The translations under genes and the position numbers were made by a program. Shown one piece after another: positions 6,846-15,240 of a stretch of DNA of 64,000 nt. Source of the DNA: Myxococcales bacterium (GTDB lineage Bacteria > Myxococcota_A > Polyangia > Polyangiales > Polyangiaceae). Position 1 is the first letter of the stretch; every line of letters begins with the position of its first letter. The stretch lies in NCBI GenBank assembly GCA_016794345.1, contig JAEUKE010000066.1:1-64000 (forward strand). The letters run 5' to 3'. A model generated the notes under the pieces. The model was given only the letters and a program-made list of their open reading frames with translations. It ran no database searches and was not told the DNA's origin.

Positions 6846-7910
6846 GTGGCCCGGGCGCTCCTCCTCCTCGTCATCGCGACGTCGGCGATGGCCTGTGCCC
6901 CGCCCGCGCCGGCCGCCTTGCCGGAGCCGCCGATGGCCCCGGACCTTCGGGACCTGGTACCGGCCGGTTCGCTGCCGCCAGCCGAGGATGAAGATCCTGG
7001 TGAGGGCGAAGATCCCTCGAGGCCGATCCCATCGGTGTGGCCGGCGCCCGCGAGCTGTGGTGGCGCGCCGGCCACGCTGCGAGCGCGGCGTCGGTGCCCG
7101 GCGACGACGGAAGGTGCGCTGCTCGCGATCGACAACGCGCGGGTGCAGCCGGAGGAGGAGCAGGACCGAGCGCTGGCGGATCTCGAGGGCTGCCAGGTGA
7201 TCGAGACCACGGCGATTCGCGCGCTGCGAGCGGAGCTGGCGCCTCCCGAGTGTCGCGATCTGCTGGCGGAGCCTCTCTTGGCGTCGGCGGGGCCGGGCGC
7301 GAGGGCGCTCTTGCGGGCACAGACGATCGAGGGGCGGCTCGCGCGCGTGGCGTCGGGGGCGCCGCCGGTGCCGTTCGACGGCTTCGCGCAGTTCGCGGAG
7401 AAGAAGCTCGAGCCGTGGCTCACCGAGCGCGAGCGCCTCGCGGACGAGCTCGCGGCGGCGGGCCCGTCGAGCGGTGTGCCGGGTGCGATCGTGATGTTGG
7501 CTCACGGAAAGGCGCTGTACGCGCTCGCGAAGGTGGCTCGAACGAGCCTCGCGGACGTGCCGGCGTGCAAGGGGGCGCGCTTCGGCCGGCACGGGCGGAT
7601 CACCGTGGAGCGCTGTCACCCGCAGCTCGAAGGGCCAGGGAAGACGGCGGCGAGCGTCGCCAGCCTGGCGAAGATGCTGGAGGAGCGCAGCGCGGCCCTG
7701 CTGGCGAAGGGCCTCGCGGACTATCCTGACGGAGCCGTCTTCTCCGACCGCGTGACGGGTGGGGCGCTCGTCGAGCTCCGCCCACGCCGGGAGCCGCCGG
7801 CCACCGACTCGGCCGCCCAGCCTGCGTCACTCGATCTCGCGCCGGGCGTAAGGACCCGGCTCGCCCGTCGCTTGCCCGGGGTCGTCGCGCCGCTCTTGCT
7901 CGAGCGGTAG
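6846..7910 (+). CDS. Lipoprotein of unknown function
   Basis: About 354 residues. The GTG at 6846 follows CGGAG at normal spacing. The signal peptide ends in a lipobox (TSAMAC), then comes a Pro/Ala/Glu-rich linker to about residue 65. The rest is mainly helical with scattered Cys residues and long Ala/Glu/Arg stretches. I do not recognise a family. It follows another lipoprotein gene by 40 nt and may be cotranscribed with it. Confidence 0.65.
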   Translation: MARALLLLVIATSAMACAPPAPAALPEPPMAPDLRDLVPAGSLPPAEDEDPGEGEDPSRPIPSVWPAPASCGGAPATLRARRRCPATTEGALLAIDNARVQPEEEQDRALADLEGCQVIETTAIRALRAELAPPECRDLLAEPLLASAGPGARALLRAQTIEGRLARVASGAPPVPFDGFAQFAEKKLEPWLTERERLADELAAAGPSSGVPGAIVMLAHGKALYALAKVARTSLADVPACKGARFGRHGRITVERCHPQLEGPGKTAASVASLAKMLEERSAALLAKGLADYPDGAVFSDRVTGGALVELRPRREPPATDSAAQPASLDLAPGVRTRLARRLPGVVAPLLLER

Positions 7911-8023
7911 GGCCCGGAGCCTGGCTGTGCCGCGGGGGGAAGGCGCTGGCTGTGCTGGTCTGCCGAGCCTCGAGGCGAGTCGGGATTGGCGCGTTCGCGT
8001 CACGGTGCTTTCATACCCCGGCC

Positions 8024-9499
8024 ATGAAGCGCGCCGACTTCCCCGTGAAGACCCCCGACGAGGCGAAGACCACAAAGAAGCCGTCCAAGGCGAAGAAGAA
8101 AGACGCTTCGCCTTACCCCGAGGCGCTGGTCGCCTTCATGATGCGGGACTGGAAGAAGCGTGAGGGCGCGGCGCCCGCGCCGATCCGTCACGTGGAGGCG
8201 TTCGCGAAGCGCCGGCGCGCGCTCTCGAAGCGGTTCCCCGGCGAGACGCTCGTCATCCCGACCGGCCACGAGAAGGTCCGCGCGAACGACACACACTACC
8301 GGTTCCGACCCGGGAGCGATTTCTTCTACCTCACGGGCAACCTCGAGCCAGACTGCGTGCTCGTGCTCGAGCCCAAGGCCTCGGGTGGGCACCGCGACGT
8401 GCTCTTCGTGGAGCCGAACCCGGGTCGCAGCGACAAAACCTTCTTCACCGATCGGAACAAGGGCGAGCTCTGGGTCGGTCCGCGGCTCGGCGTGCCGGAG
8501 AGCAAGGTGCGCTTCGGCGTGCACGCGTGCCGCGCGCTCGCCGACCTGCCGGCCTACTTGAAGTCGCTTGCCGCCGCGAAGACGCGCGTCCTGCGCGGCT
8601 TCTCCGACGGGGTGGACCGCGCGGTGAAGGCTCGCAAGACCGAGGACGAAGAGCTCGCCGCGTTCCTCGGTGAGATCCGCCTCTACAAAGACGAAGCGGA
8701 GATCGCGGAGCTCGAGGCGGTCGTCGCGTCCACGAAACGTGGCTTCGAGGACGTGATCAAGCGCCTCAAGATCGCGAAGACCGAGCGCGAGGTGGAGGGC
8801 GTCTTCAACCTCCGCGCGCGTGTGGAAGGGAACGACGTCGGCTATGGAACCATCGCCGCGAGCGGCGCGAACGCGTGCATCCTGCACTGGACGCGAAACG
8901 ACGCGCCGATCCGGCGCGGGGAGCTGCTCCTGCTCGACGCCGGCGTGGAGGGCCACGCCCTCTACACGGCCGACATCACGCGAACCGTGCCCATCTCCGG
9001 AAAGTTCTCGAAGGAGCAGCGGGAGGTCTACGACCTCGTGCTCGCCGCGCACCAGGCCGCGCTCGCGGCGGTGAAGCCGGGCAACGATTTCATGGAGCCC
9101 AACCGTGTCGCGCAGCAGGTGCTCGCGGAGGGGCTCGTGAAGATGGGCATTCTGAAGGATGCGGCGTTGGCGATGCAGCCCGATCAGCAGCTCCAGAAGC
9201 GCTACACGCTCCACAACGTGAGCCACATGCTCGGCATCGACGTCCACGACTGCGCGAAGGCCCGACAGGAGGTCTATCGTTACGGCAAGCTCCAGCCCGG
9301 GATGGTGCTCACGGTGGAGCCCGGCCTCTACTTCCAGCCGGACGACCTCACCGTTCCCGAGCGGTACCGCGGCATCGGCGTCCGCATCGAGGACGACGTG
9401 CTCGTCACGGAGACAGGGATGCGGAACCTCTCCCAGTCCATCCCGCGCAAGTCTGCCGACGTGGAAGCGTGGATGGCGAAGCTCTGGAAATCGGGCTGA
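8024..9499 (+). CDS. pepP: Xaa-Pro aminopeptidase (M24B, aminopeptidase P)
   Basis: A 491-residue cytoplasmic dimetal peptidase that removes an N-terminal residue before proline. The ATG at 8024 is preferred; upstream in-frame sequence is not conserved in type. After a Lys-rich leader of about 25 residues comes the AMP_N domain (THYRFRPGSDFFYLTGN), then the pita-bread M24 domain. Metal ligands are visible: Asp in LLLDAGVEG (about 306), Asp in TADITRT (about 316), His in HNVSHMLGID, Glu in TVEPGLYF (about 431) and Glu in RIEDDVLVT (about 455). The length is slightly above the usual 440 because of the leader. The 3' end lies within a tandem repeat that runs on past the stop codon. Confidence 0.93.
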   Translation: MKRADFPVKTPDEAKTTKKPSKAKKKDASPYPEALVAFMMRDWKKREGAAPAPIRHVEAFAKRRRALSKRFPGETLVIPTGHEKVRANDTHYRFRPGSDFFYLTGNLEPDCVLVLEPKASGGHRDVLFVEPNPGRSDKTFFTDRNKGELWVGPRLGVPESKVRFGVHACRALADLPAYLKSLAAAKTRVLRGFSDGVDRAVKARKTEDEELAAFLGEIRLYKDEAEIAELEAVVASTKRGFEDVIKRLKIAKTEREVEGVFNLRARVEGNDVGYGTIAASGANACILHWTRNDAPIRRGELLLLDAGVEGHALYTADITRTVPISGKFSKEQREVYDLVLAAHQAALAAVKPGNDFMEPNRVAQQVLAEGLVKMGILKDAALAMQPDQQLQKRYTLHNVSHMLGIDVHDCAKARQEVYRYGKLQPGMVLTVEPGLYFQPDDLTVPERYRGIGVRIEDDVLVTETGMRNLSQSIPRKSADVEAWMAKLWKSG

Positions 9500-9557
9500 G
9501 GTCAGTCGGGCTGAGTCTGTCGGGCTGAGTCTGTCGGGCTGAGTCTGTCGGGCTGAG
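9491..9557. repeat. Five copies of TCGGGCTGAG with a 14-15 bp period
   Basis: TCGGGCTGAG occurs at 9491, 9506, 9520, 9534 and 9548, separated by GTCAG once and TCTG three times. The first copy contains the stop codon of pepP, so the array is an expansion of the last codons and stop of that gene into the intergenic space. Slipped replication is the simplest origin. Confidence 0.85.
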
Positions 9558-9580
9558 GCCTGGGGTTTGTCCCTGGGACG

Positions 9581-9618
9581 GGTCGATGTGCAGAGGTGTG
9601 CACGTCTGCACATCGACC
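9581..9618. repeat. 38-bp palindromic element, copy 1
   Basis: GGTCGATGTGCAGA (9581-9594) and TCTGCACATCGACC (9605-9618) are perfect 14-bp arms around GGTGTGCACG, which itself holds GTGCAC. It lies between two convergent genes and could fold into a strong hairpin. A near-identical copy starts 59 bp later, so it looks like a dispersed genomic palindrome (REP-like) rather than a single terminator. Confidence 0.75.
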
Positions 9619-9639
9619 GGCGCGACGAAACGCTTGGCG

Positions 9640-9677
9640 GGTCGATGTGCAGAGGTGTGCACGTCTGCACATCGGCC
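9640..9677. repeat. 38-bp palindromic element, copy 2
   Basis: Identical to copy 1 except for one base in the right arm (TCTGCACATCGGCC), so 13 of 14 arm positions pair and the changed one can wobble. The 21 bp between copies, CGGCGCGACGAAACGCTTGGC, are not repeated. The rest of the gap to 9761 shows nothing further. Confidence 0.75.
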
Positions 9678-9761
9678 CCATGGAACCCATACCCCGGGCG
9701 CGCTGAAGCTCACCCGCTTCTCCAGGCGCTTCCTCGGCCGCTTGAATGGCTCCTTGAATCC

Positions 9762-11780
9762 TTACTCCGCTGCCAGCACTTCGATACGCGGATCGAGGAT
9801 GTAGCCTCCGCCTCGCGTGAGCAGGCTCGGGGCGAGGCCGAGCTTGCGCAGCGTCGCAATGGCGACGCGGAGGCGGTTCTGCAGGACCGGCAGGTCGCGT
9901 GTGTCGGTCCAGACGGTGTGCATGATCTCGAGCGTGGAGACCGGTGAGCCGGGCGCAGAGAGACGCGCGTCGAGCAGGAGCGAGAGGATGTGCCGGAGGG
10001 GGGCTCGCCGTGAGAGATCGACGACGGCCTCGCCCGGGGCGCGGAACCAGCTGCCGGTCGGCTCGATGATGAGCGCATCGGAGGTGGAGAGCCCAGGCCG
10101 AGCCTCGCTGCTCTCCGATGGGACGGCGGCGCCCAACGCGCTCTCGAGCAGCCTCCGCGCGATGCGCATGTCGGTCTGGGCAAGGTCGCCGGAAGCGGCG
10201 CGTGTGAGCCGGCGGCGCGCGGCGGCGCGGTGCGCGCCGGCGGCGAGCGGGTCGCCTTGCGCGGCCTCGGCGCGGGCGAGATCGAGGTGCCCCGCGAGGA
10301 GCTCGACGGTGCTCGCGTAGAACGACTGCTCCTTGCGCGCGCGGAAGTAGCCGCGGGCGAGCTCGAAGGCGTGGGCAGCACCTTCGAGGTCGCCGCGACG
10401 CGCAGCGAGCGCGCCTTGCCAACCTCGCGCGTACGCTTGCGTGCTGCCGGCGCCGAGCTGGGAAGAGACGCGGTCGGCGGCGTCGAGCGCCAGCTCGGCC
10501 TCGTCGAGATGGCCGAGCTCGACAGAGAGCGCTCCGCGGTAGAGGGAGGCGAGCGCGAAGGTCTTGCGGCACTCGAGATCGCGTGCCGTCGCGATGGCTG
10601 CGTCGAGGCGGGCGCGCGCCGGCGCGAAGAGCCCCGCGTCGAGCTCGAGGACGGCCAGGTACGTCGCGGAGGTGGTCTCTGCGACGCGATCGCCGAGCGC
10701 GCGGTGCAGCGCGATGGCCTGATGGAGGCGGAGGCGTGCGGGCTCGGCTCGCCCGAGCTCCATCTCCACGATCGCGAGCCGGCTCGTCGCCAGGCCGAAG
10801 ACCGCAGGGTCGCCCGCATCCTCGGCGATGCGGAGCGCTTCCCGGTAGAAGACCTCGGCGCGCACCAGATCGTCGACGAAGAACCACGTGTCGCCGATGG
10901 CGAGGGTCGCGCGCGCCTCGTGGCCGGGCATCTCGAGATCGGCGAACGCGCCGGCCGCGGCTTCGAGCGCCTCGCGTGCTTCGCGCCAGGACTCCAGCGA
11001 GAGGAGCGCGCGTCCGCGGGCCTCGATCGCGCGCGCGCGGAGCTCGGGGTCGCGCAGGCCGGCTGCCCACTCGGCGGCGAGCCGCAGCGAGCCGAGCGCC
11101 TCCGCGGGCCTGCCCATCTGCTCGAGCAGGCACCCGCGCGCGAGGAGCGCGCGGGTCTGCAGAGCGGTGTCGATCGCGCCGCCGCACCGCTGCAGGGCAG
11201 CGTCGAGGCTCGAGAGCGCGCGCGAGAGGGGGGCTCCGCCTCGCGCGCCGGCGGCGATGGCCAGCGCCGACTCGAGCACGAGGGAGGGATCGATATCCGT
11301 GGGGCGCGCCGCGCCGCGGCGCTGGACGACGGCGAAGTTCTCCGCTTCGCGGGCGAGCACGCGCCGGGCGGGCGCCGCTTCGGGGCCGGCGTCGGCGCGG
11401 CAGAGCTCCCGCGCGAGCTCCGCGAAGCGCTCGGCATGCCGCGTGATCGCGTCGGTCTCGCGGCCGCTCTTCGCGAGCGTCGCGCTCGCGAGGTCCATCG
11501 TTGCGGCAGGCATCAACAACCGCCCGTCTTCGGCGCGAGCCAGGATCGACCCCGCGAGGAGACGCTCGGCGATCGTCTTGATGCGCGCCGGCTCCACCTC
11601 ACCGATGACCTCCGCGAGAGACTCCGCGTCGAACCCGCCGCGAAAGACCGAGGCGTACGCGAGCAGCTCCTCTTCCTCGTGCGCGAGCAGGCGGTAGGTC
11701 GAGCTCGCGCGCGACGCGGAGTGGATCCGGCGGACGGGGGACTCCGTTCCTGGGAAGACCGCGGTCATGCCGGAGGGCAA
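9762..11780 (-). CDS. TPR-rich regulator with a C-terminal winged helix
   Basis: A 672-residue protein. The start may be the ATG at 11780 or the one at 11768; neither has a good ribosome binding site. Residues 30-120 resemble the helical region that follows the ATPase in LuxR/AfsR-type regulators. Residues 150-540 are tandem TPR-like helix pairs rich in Ala, Leu, Arg and Glu. The last 90 residues read as an OmpR-like winged helix (LRVAIATLRKLGL, then TRGGGYILDPR for the wing). There is no Walker A or B motif, so it seems to be a large TPR regulator of the SARP/LuxR kind without the nucleotide-binding domain. It is the last gene before the repeat cluster. Confidence 0.7.
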   Translation of the reverse strand: MPSGMTAVFPGTESPVRRIHSASRASSTYRLLAHEEEELLAYASVFRGGFDAESLAEVIGEVEPARIKTIAERLLAGSILARAEDGRLLMPAATMDLASATLAKSGRETDAITRHAERFAELARELCRADAGPEAAPARRVLAREAENFAVVQRRGAARPTDIDPSLVLESALAIAAGARGGAPLSRALSSLDAALQRCGGAIDTALQTRALLARGCLLEQMGRPAEALGSLRLAAEWAAGLRDPELRARAIEARGRALLSLESWREAREALEAAAGAFADLEMPGHEARATLAIGDTWFFVDDLVRAEVFYREALRIAEDAGDPAVFGLATSRLAIVEMELGRAEPARLRLHQAIALHRALGDRVAETTSATYLAVLELDAGLFAPARARLDAAIATARDLECRKTFALASLYRGALSVELGHLDEAELALDAADRVSSQLGAGSTQAYARGWQGALAARRGDLEGAAHAFELARGYFRARKEQSFYASTVELLAGHLDLARAEAAQGDPLAAGAHRAAARRRLTRAASGDLAQTDMRIARRLLESALGAAVPSESSEARPGLSTSDALIIEPTGSWFRAPGEAVVDLSRRAPLRHILSLLLDARLSAPGSPVSTLEIMHTVWTDTRDLPVLQNRLRVAIATLRKLGLAPSLLTRGGGYILDPRIEVLAAE

Positions 11781-11805
11781 AGCACTCCGCGTGCCGAATC
11801 CCCGT

Positions 11806-13236
11806 TCAGGGGCGTGGTCGCGGTTTTCGGGTCGAGATCGTCGGTGTGAAGGAAAAATCCAGCCGCGGCGGCCGGAGAGATCGTGTCGAGCCTTCTCGAT
11901 GATCGCCGGCCGCCCTCCGAGGACGGCGGCGCATTAACGCGACGACCAAACCGAGCACACCAAGTGCAACGCCGGGGACAGCGCGCCGCTTCGCAGGCGG
12001 AACGGAGCACCCGCAGCCTTCGTCCTCCCCGCCGTCGTCGCCGGTGCCGCCGCCTCCCGCGCCGGCCCCGGTCGAAGACGACGTGCCCGACTCGCAGAGG
12101 TCCGTCTGGAGGGTCTGCTTCTGCACGGTCCAGGACGGCGGGCAGACATCCGCCACCGAGGTGCCCACCACACAGGACGGGTCGGGGCCAGAGAGGCACT
12201 GCAGGTGGTGAATGGGCAGGAAGGTGAGGCCCTTGTCGAGGCTCTTGCCGATCGTGAAGCCGGCATCGGCCTCCTTCGCGCACGCGTAGAGCACGTCGTC
12301 GCTCCAGGTCAGGCAGCGGACGCCGAGCGTGCTCACCTGCGAGAACGTCAGGTCCGACGTGCTCGCGCCGTGGATGCCGTCGGTCTCGCTCCCGACTCGA
12401 ACTTCGGACCCGTCGGGGGAGAGCGCGAAGCCGAGCAGCTGACTGGTCGCCGTGAAGACGCTCTGCCAGGTGTCGCCGGCGTCGTGGGAGACGAGGAGCT
12501 CCCCGAGATCACCCTCGAGCCGGAGATAGATCGTGTCCGGGTCGGAGGGATCGATCGCCGCGAGGTACGGCCCGGTCGCGTTGCTGCTCCCGGGGATGTC
12601 GACGATCTCCCACGTCTGCCCGCCGTCCGAGGTGCGCGCGAGCGAGCCGACGTAGTTGCTGCTCGACTGGATGACGAAGCCGGAGAGGTAGATGCGCTGC
12701 TCGTTCGACGGCGCGGCGTCGGCGGTGAGGGCGAGGAAGTCGCTCGGCAGTGAGGCGCCGCGCTGTGTCCAGGTCGCGGCGGTGTCGTCGCTGCCCCAGA
12801 GCCGCGTATCGAACTGGTTGCCGCCGAGGCCGTTCGAGCTCACCGCGATCGCGCGGCGTGCATCGACCTTGCTGGCGGACACGTCGACGAAGAACCTCCC
12901 TTCGAGCTCTCCCGGGACGAACCCGAGCGTGCAGCCGTCGCTCGACGAGACGACGAGGCCGTCGAAGACGCCGGCGATGAGGACGCCCTGGTCGAGCAAG
13001 GCGATCGGCGGATCGAGGACGCCGCCGTAGCCCGCCGCGTCTTCGCAGGTCCAGTGCCACGTCGCGCCGGCGTCTCGCGTCTGGATGAACCCGTAGGTCA
13101 CCTGGACCGCGAGGTGGCTCGGGTTGCCGGGCTCGACGACGAGCTGCTCGGCGGAGGGAAAGCGACCGTTCGCGGACGCGGGCGAGGCCGCGGCGAGCAC
13201 CGCGCCCGCGACGAGGGCCGGACAAAGAGCCTTCAA
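11806..13236 (-). CDS. Exported beta-propeller (sialidase-like) protein with a MYXO-CTERM-like tail
   Basis: About 476 residues. The TTG at 13236 overlaps the TGA of the cytochrome gene as TTGA and directly precedes a signal peptide (KALCPALVAGAVLAAASPASA). The body has repeated BNR-like motifs (TRDAGATWHW, TSDGGQTWEI, SHDAGDTWQS, SLDKGLTFLP), the Asp-box pattern of sialidase/photosystem-assembly propellers. The tail has EDEGCGCSVPP, then a hydrophobic helix and RRRPRR, resembling the MYXO-CTERM sorting signal. A further 30 residues follow the Arg cluster, which is unusual. It is the third gene of an operon with a propeller lipoprotein and a cytochrome. Confidence 0.75.
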   Translation of the reverse strand: MKALCPALVAGAVLAAASPASANGRFPSAEQLVVEPGNPSHLAVQVTYGFIQTRDAGATWHWTCEDAAGYGGVLDPPIALLDQGVLIAGVFDGLVVSSSDGCTLGFVPGELEGRFFVDVSASKVDARRAIAVSSNGLGGNQFDTRLWGSDDTAATWTQRGASLPSDFLALTADAAPSNEQRIYLSGFVIQSSSNYVGSLARTSDGGQTWEIVDIPGSSNATGPYLAAIDPSDPDTIYLRLEGDLGELLVSHDAGDTWQSVFTATSQLLGFALSPDGSEVRVGSETDGIHGASTSDLTFSQVSTLGVRCLTWSDDVLYACAKEADAGFTIGKSLDKGLTFLPIHHLQCLSGPDPSCVVGTSVADVCPPSWTVQKQTLQTDLCESGTSSSTGAGAGGGGTGDDGGEDEGCGCSVPPAKRRAVPGVALGVLGLVVALMRRRPRRAAGDHREGSTRSLRPPRLDFSFTPTISTRKPRPRP

Positions 13237-13940
13237 GGGACCTCGAGGTACGTGAGAATGTCGGCGAGCTCGGCGTCGGAGAGGACCTCGACCGAGAGCG
13301 GCGGCATCTGCCCGCCGTAGCCGAAGAAGGTCCCGTGCCTCGTCTTCTCGACGAAGACCAGGCGCCGCTCCTCGACGGTGTATTCGTCCAGCGGGTGCTG
13401 CGCGAGCGTCTCGTCGGGGAGGATGGGCGCGGTCGGTGTCTTGGCGCCGAGGCCGGTCTTCGCGGCACCGTGGCAGCTCTCGCAGGCGCCCCGGTAGACG
13501 GCCTTGCCGCGGTCGGCGCTGCCAGGGCCGGGGTCGACCACGTCGCCGATGGTGAAGCTCGCGGGCGAGGCGTCGCCGGTCATCGACTCCAGGTAGGCGT
13601 AGATGGCGCGAGCCTCGACCTCCTGCCCGGTCCAGGGCTCGTCGGCGAGCATGAAGTAGTAGCGGCAGTGATTGATGGCCCCGAGCAGCGTGAGCTCCTG
13701 CCCGGACCAGAACGTGGTGCGCGACGTGGCCCCGGCGAGCGAGCCGCCCGAGAGGTACGGGGCCGGCTCCGCGGCGTGGCAGTCGCTGCATGCGAGCTCG
13801 TTGCCGGGCGCGGGCGAGAGCTCCGGCTGGGTGAAGAGGACCTCGCCGTGCTCGACCGCCGAGCGGGTCTCGGTCGTGGTGTCCCCGCTGCAAGACGCGA
13901 GCGCCAGCGCGCCGAGGAGGAGGACCGACGCGCGGCTCAT
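13233..13940 (-). CDS. Diheme cytochrome c lipoprotein
   Basis: About 235 residues from the ATG at 13940, which overlaps the upstream stop as ATGA. The signal peptide ends in a lipobox (LALASC), so the protein is predicted to be tethered to a membrane outside the cytoplasm. Two heme c motifs are visible, CSDCH near residue 52 and CESCH near residue 147, and later Met residues (GGQMPPLS) could be an axial ligand. The second half resembles a standard class I cytochrome c. It is coupled to genes on both sides, so electron transfer linked to the two propeller proteins is likely, though the substrate is unknown. Confidence 0.85.
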   Translation of the reverse strand: MSRASVLLLGALALASCSGDTTTETRSAVEHGEVLFTQPELSPAPGNELACSDCHAAEPAPYLSGGSLAGATSRTTFWSGQELTLLGAINHCRYYFMLADEPWTGQEVEARAIYAYLESMTGDASPASFTIGDVVDPGPGSADRGKAVYRGACESCHGAAKTGLGAKTPTAPILPDETLAQHPLDEYTVEERRLVFVEKTRHGTFFGYGGQMPPLSVEVLSDAELADILTYLEVP

Positions 13941-15136
13941 TGCGCGGCTCCCATGCGGCGGATGGCGTCCGGATACACTCCGACGACGGTGCTCGCGACC
14001 ACCTCGAGCGCGGCGTCGAGCATGAGGACGGTCCCGTTCGACTTCTTGTCGCCTTCGCACACCACGAAGGTGTTGTCGCCCTCGCGCATGACCTCGTGCG
14101 GCAGCACGCACTCCGCTGCCGAGAACGTGCGGGTCTCGGTCGGCTCCACGCCGGTGAGATCGACAATGACGATCGCGTCAGGCTGCTGGGTCGGGATGAC
14201 GAGCTTGTCGTCGCTGGTGAACGCCGGGAAGTAGGGCGCGCCGATGGTGGTGATTGTCCGATCGAGATCGAAGGTCCCCGCCGCGACGTCGTAGAACCGA
14301 ACGTCCTTCGAGACGGTGTTCGAGACCACCACGTAGGTCCCGTCCGGGCTCAGCATCGCGACGTACGGGCCGTAAGACGGCGCGCCGAACCCGACCACGC
14401 CAGGCCCGACGTCGATGAGCGTCGGCGGCGCGTCCGGCTGCGTGAGATCGACGACCGCGAGCCTGTCTTCCCCGTAACAGGCTACGTACGCCGTTCGACC
14501 GTCCGGCCGCGAGAGCGCCATGCCGTGGGGGGCGACACACGTGTCGATGAGCTTCGGCTGGGAGAAGGCGACGGCGTCGATGAGCGCCAGCGTCGCGCGG
14601 GCCGCGTCGATGTCGGTTGGGTTCTTCGTGGCGCGCTGCAGATCGAAATGCGAGACGACGAGCCGCGTCCCGTCTTCGGAGAGGACGATGTCGCCCGGGT
14701 TCGGATCGACGCGGACCCTGCCTTGAACGGACAGGTCGCGCAGGTCGAGCTTCTGGACGTAGCCGGGCAAGGCGCTCGAGCCATGCGTAGCGTGCGGCCC
14801 CACGGCGTTCGTGCGCGGGTAGGACAGCGCGACGAAGCCGACGCCCCGGGCGGCGTCGATCGCCACGTGGTGGGGGCCGTCGATGTCGACCGGGTTTCGA
14901 CCGACCGGTCGAGCGTCCAGCTTCGCCCCGGTGGCCAGGTCCAGCACGGTGATCGTGTCCGAGAGGCTGTCGGTCACCAGGGCCGCCCGGGACGGGTAGG
15001 CAATGTCCGACACACGGTCGGGATACGCCTCCCCTTCGTAAGGCTCGAATTCCACCAGCGTCCGGTCGTCCGGGCACCCGCCTGAGAGGAGACAAGTCGC
15101 TGATATCGTTAATCTAATTACGTGGCTTCGCGGCAT
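13937..15136 (-). CDS. YVTN-type beta-propeller lipoprotein
   Basis: A 399-residue protein from the ATG at 15136. The signal peptide ends in a lipobox (LLSGGC). The body contains repeated propeller motifs of the YVTN/SMP-30 kind, for instance SDTITVLDLATGAKLD, SEDGTRLVVSHF, RLAVVDLTQ, SPDGTYVVVSN and PDAIVIVDLTG. Such proteins form seven-bladed propellers used for binding or as parts of electron-transfer complexes. It is the first gene of the three-gene operon. The first codons lie in an AT-rich patch (about 15100-15120) next to the divergent topA promoter region. Confidence 0.8.
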   Translation of the reverse strand: MPRSHVIRLTISATCLLSGGCPDDRTLVEFEPYEGEAYPDRVSDIAYPSRAALVTDSLSDTITVLDLATGAKLDARPVGRNPVDIDGPHHVAIDAARGVGFVALSYPRTNAVGPHATHGSSALPGYVQKLDLRDLSVQGRVRVDPNPGDIVLSEDGTRLVVSHFDLQRATKNPTDIDAARATLALIDAVAFSQPKLIDTCVAPHGMALSRPDGRTAYVACYGEDRLAVVDLTQPDAPPTLIDVGPGVVGFGAPSYGPYVAMLSPDGTYVVVSNTVSKDVRFYDVAAGTFDLDRTITTIGAPYFPAFTSDDKLVIPTQQPDAIVIVDLTGVEPTETRTFSAAECVLPHEVMREGDNTFVVCEGDKKSNGTVLMLDAALEVVASTVVGVYPDAIRRMGAAQ

Positions 15137-15240
15137 CGGAACGCTCGTCGGGGACCCGCCCGGTGGCAGCTCTCGGAGCTTACGCGCCGGGCCCGGGGCT
15201 TGCCAGTCCCGGCTCCGTCGGGTAACCGGCAGGGTCGAAC

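Noticed and set aside
9581..9677. A short CRISPR array
   Set aside because: Only two repeats, each a long perfect palindrome, with one 21-bp spacer and no cas genes.
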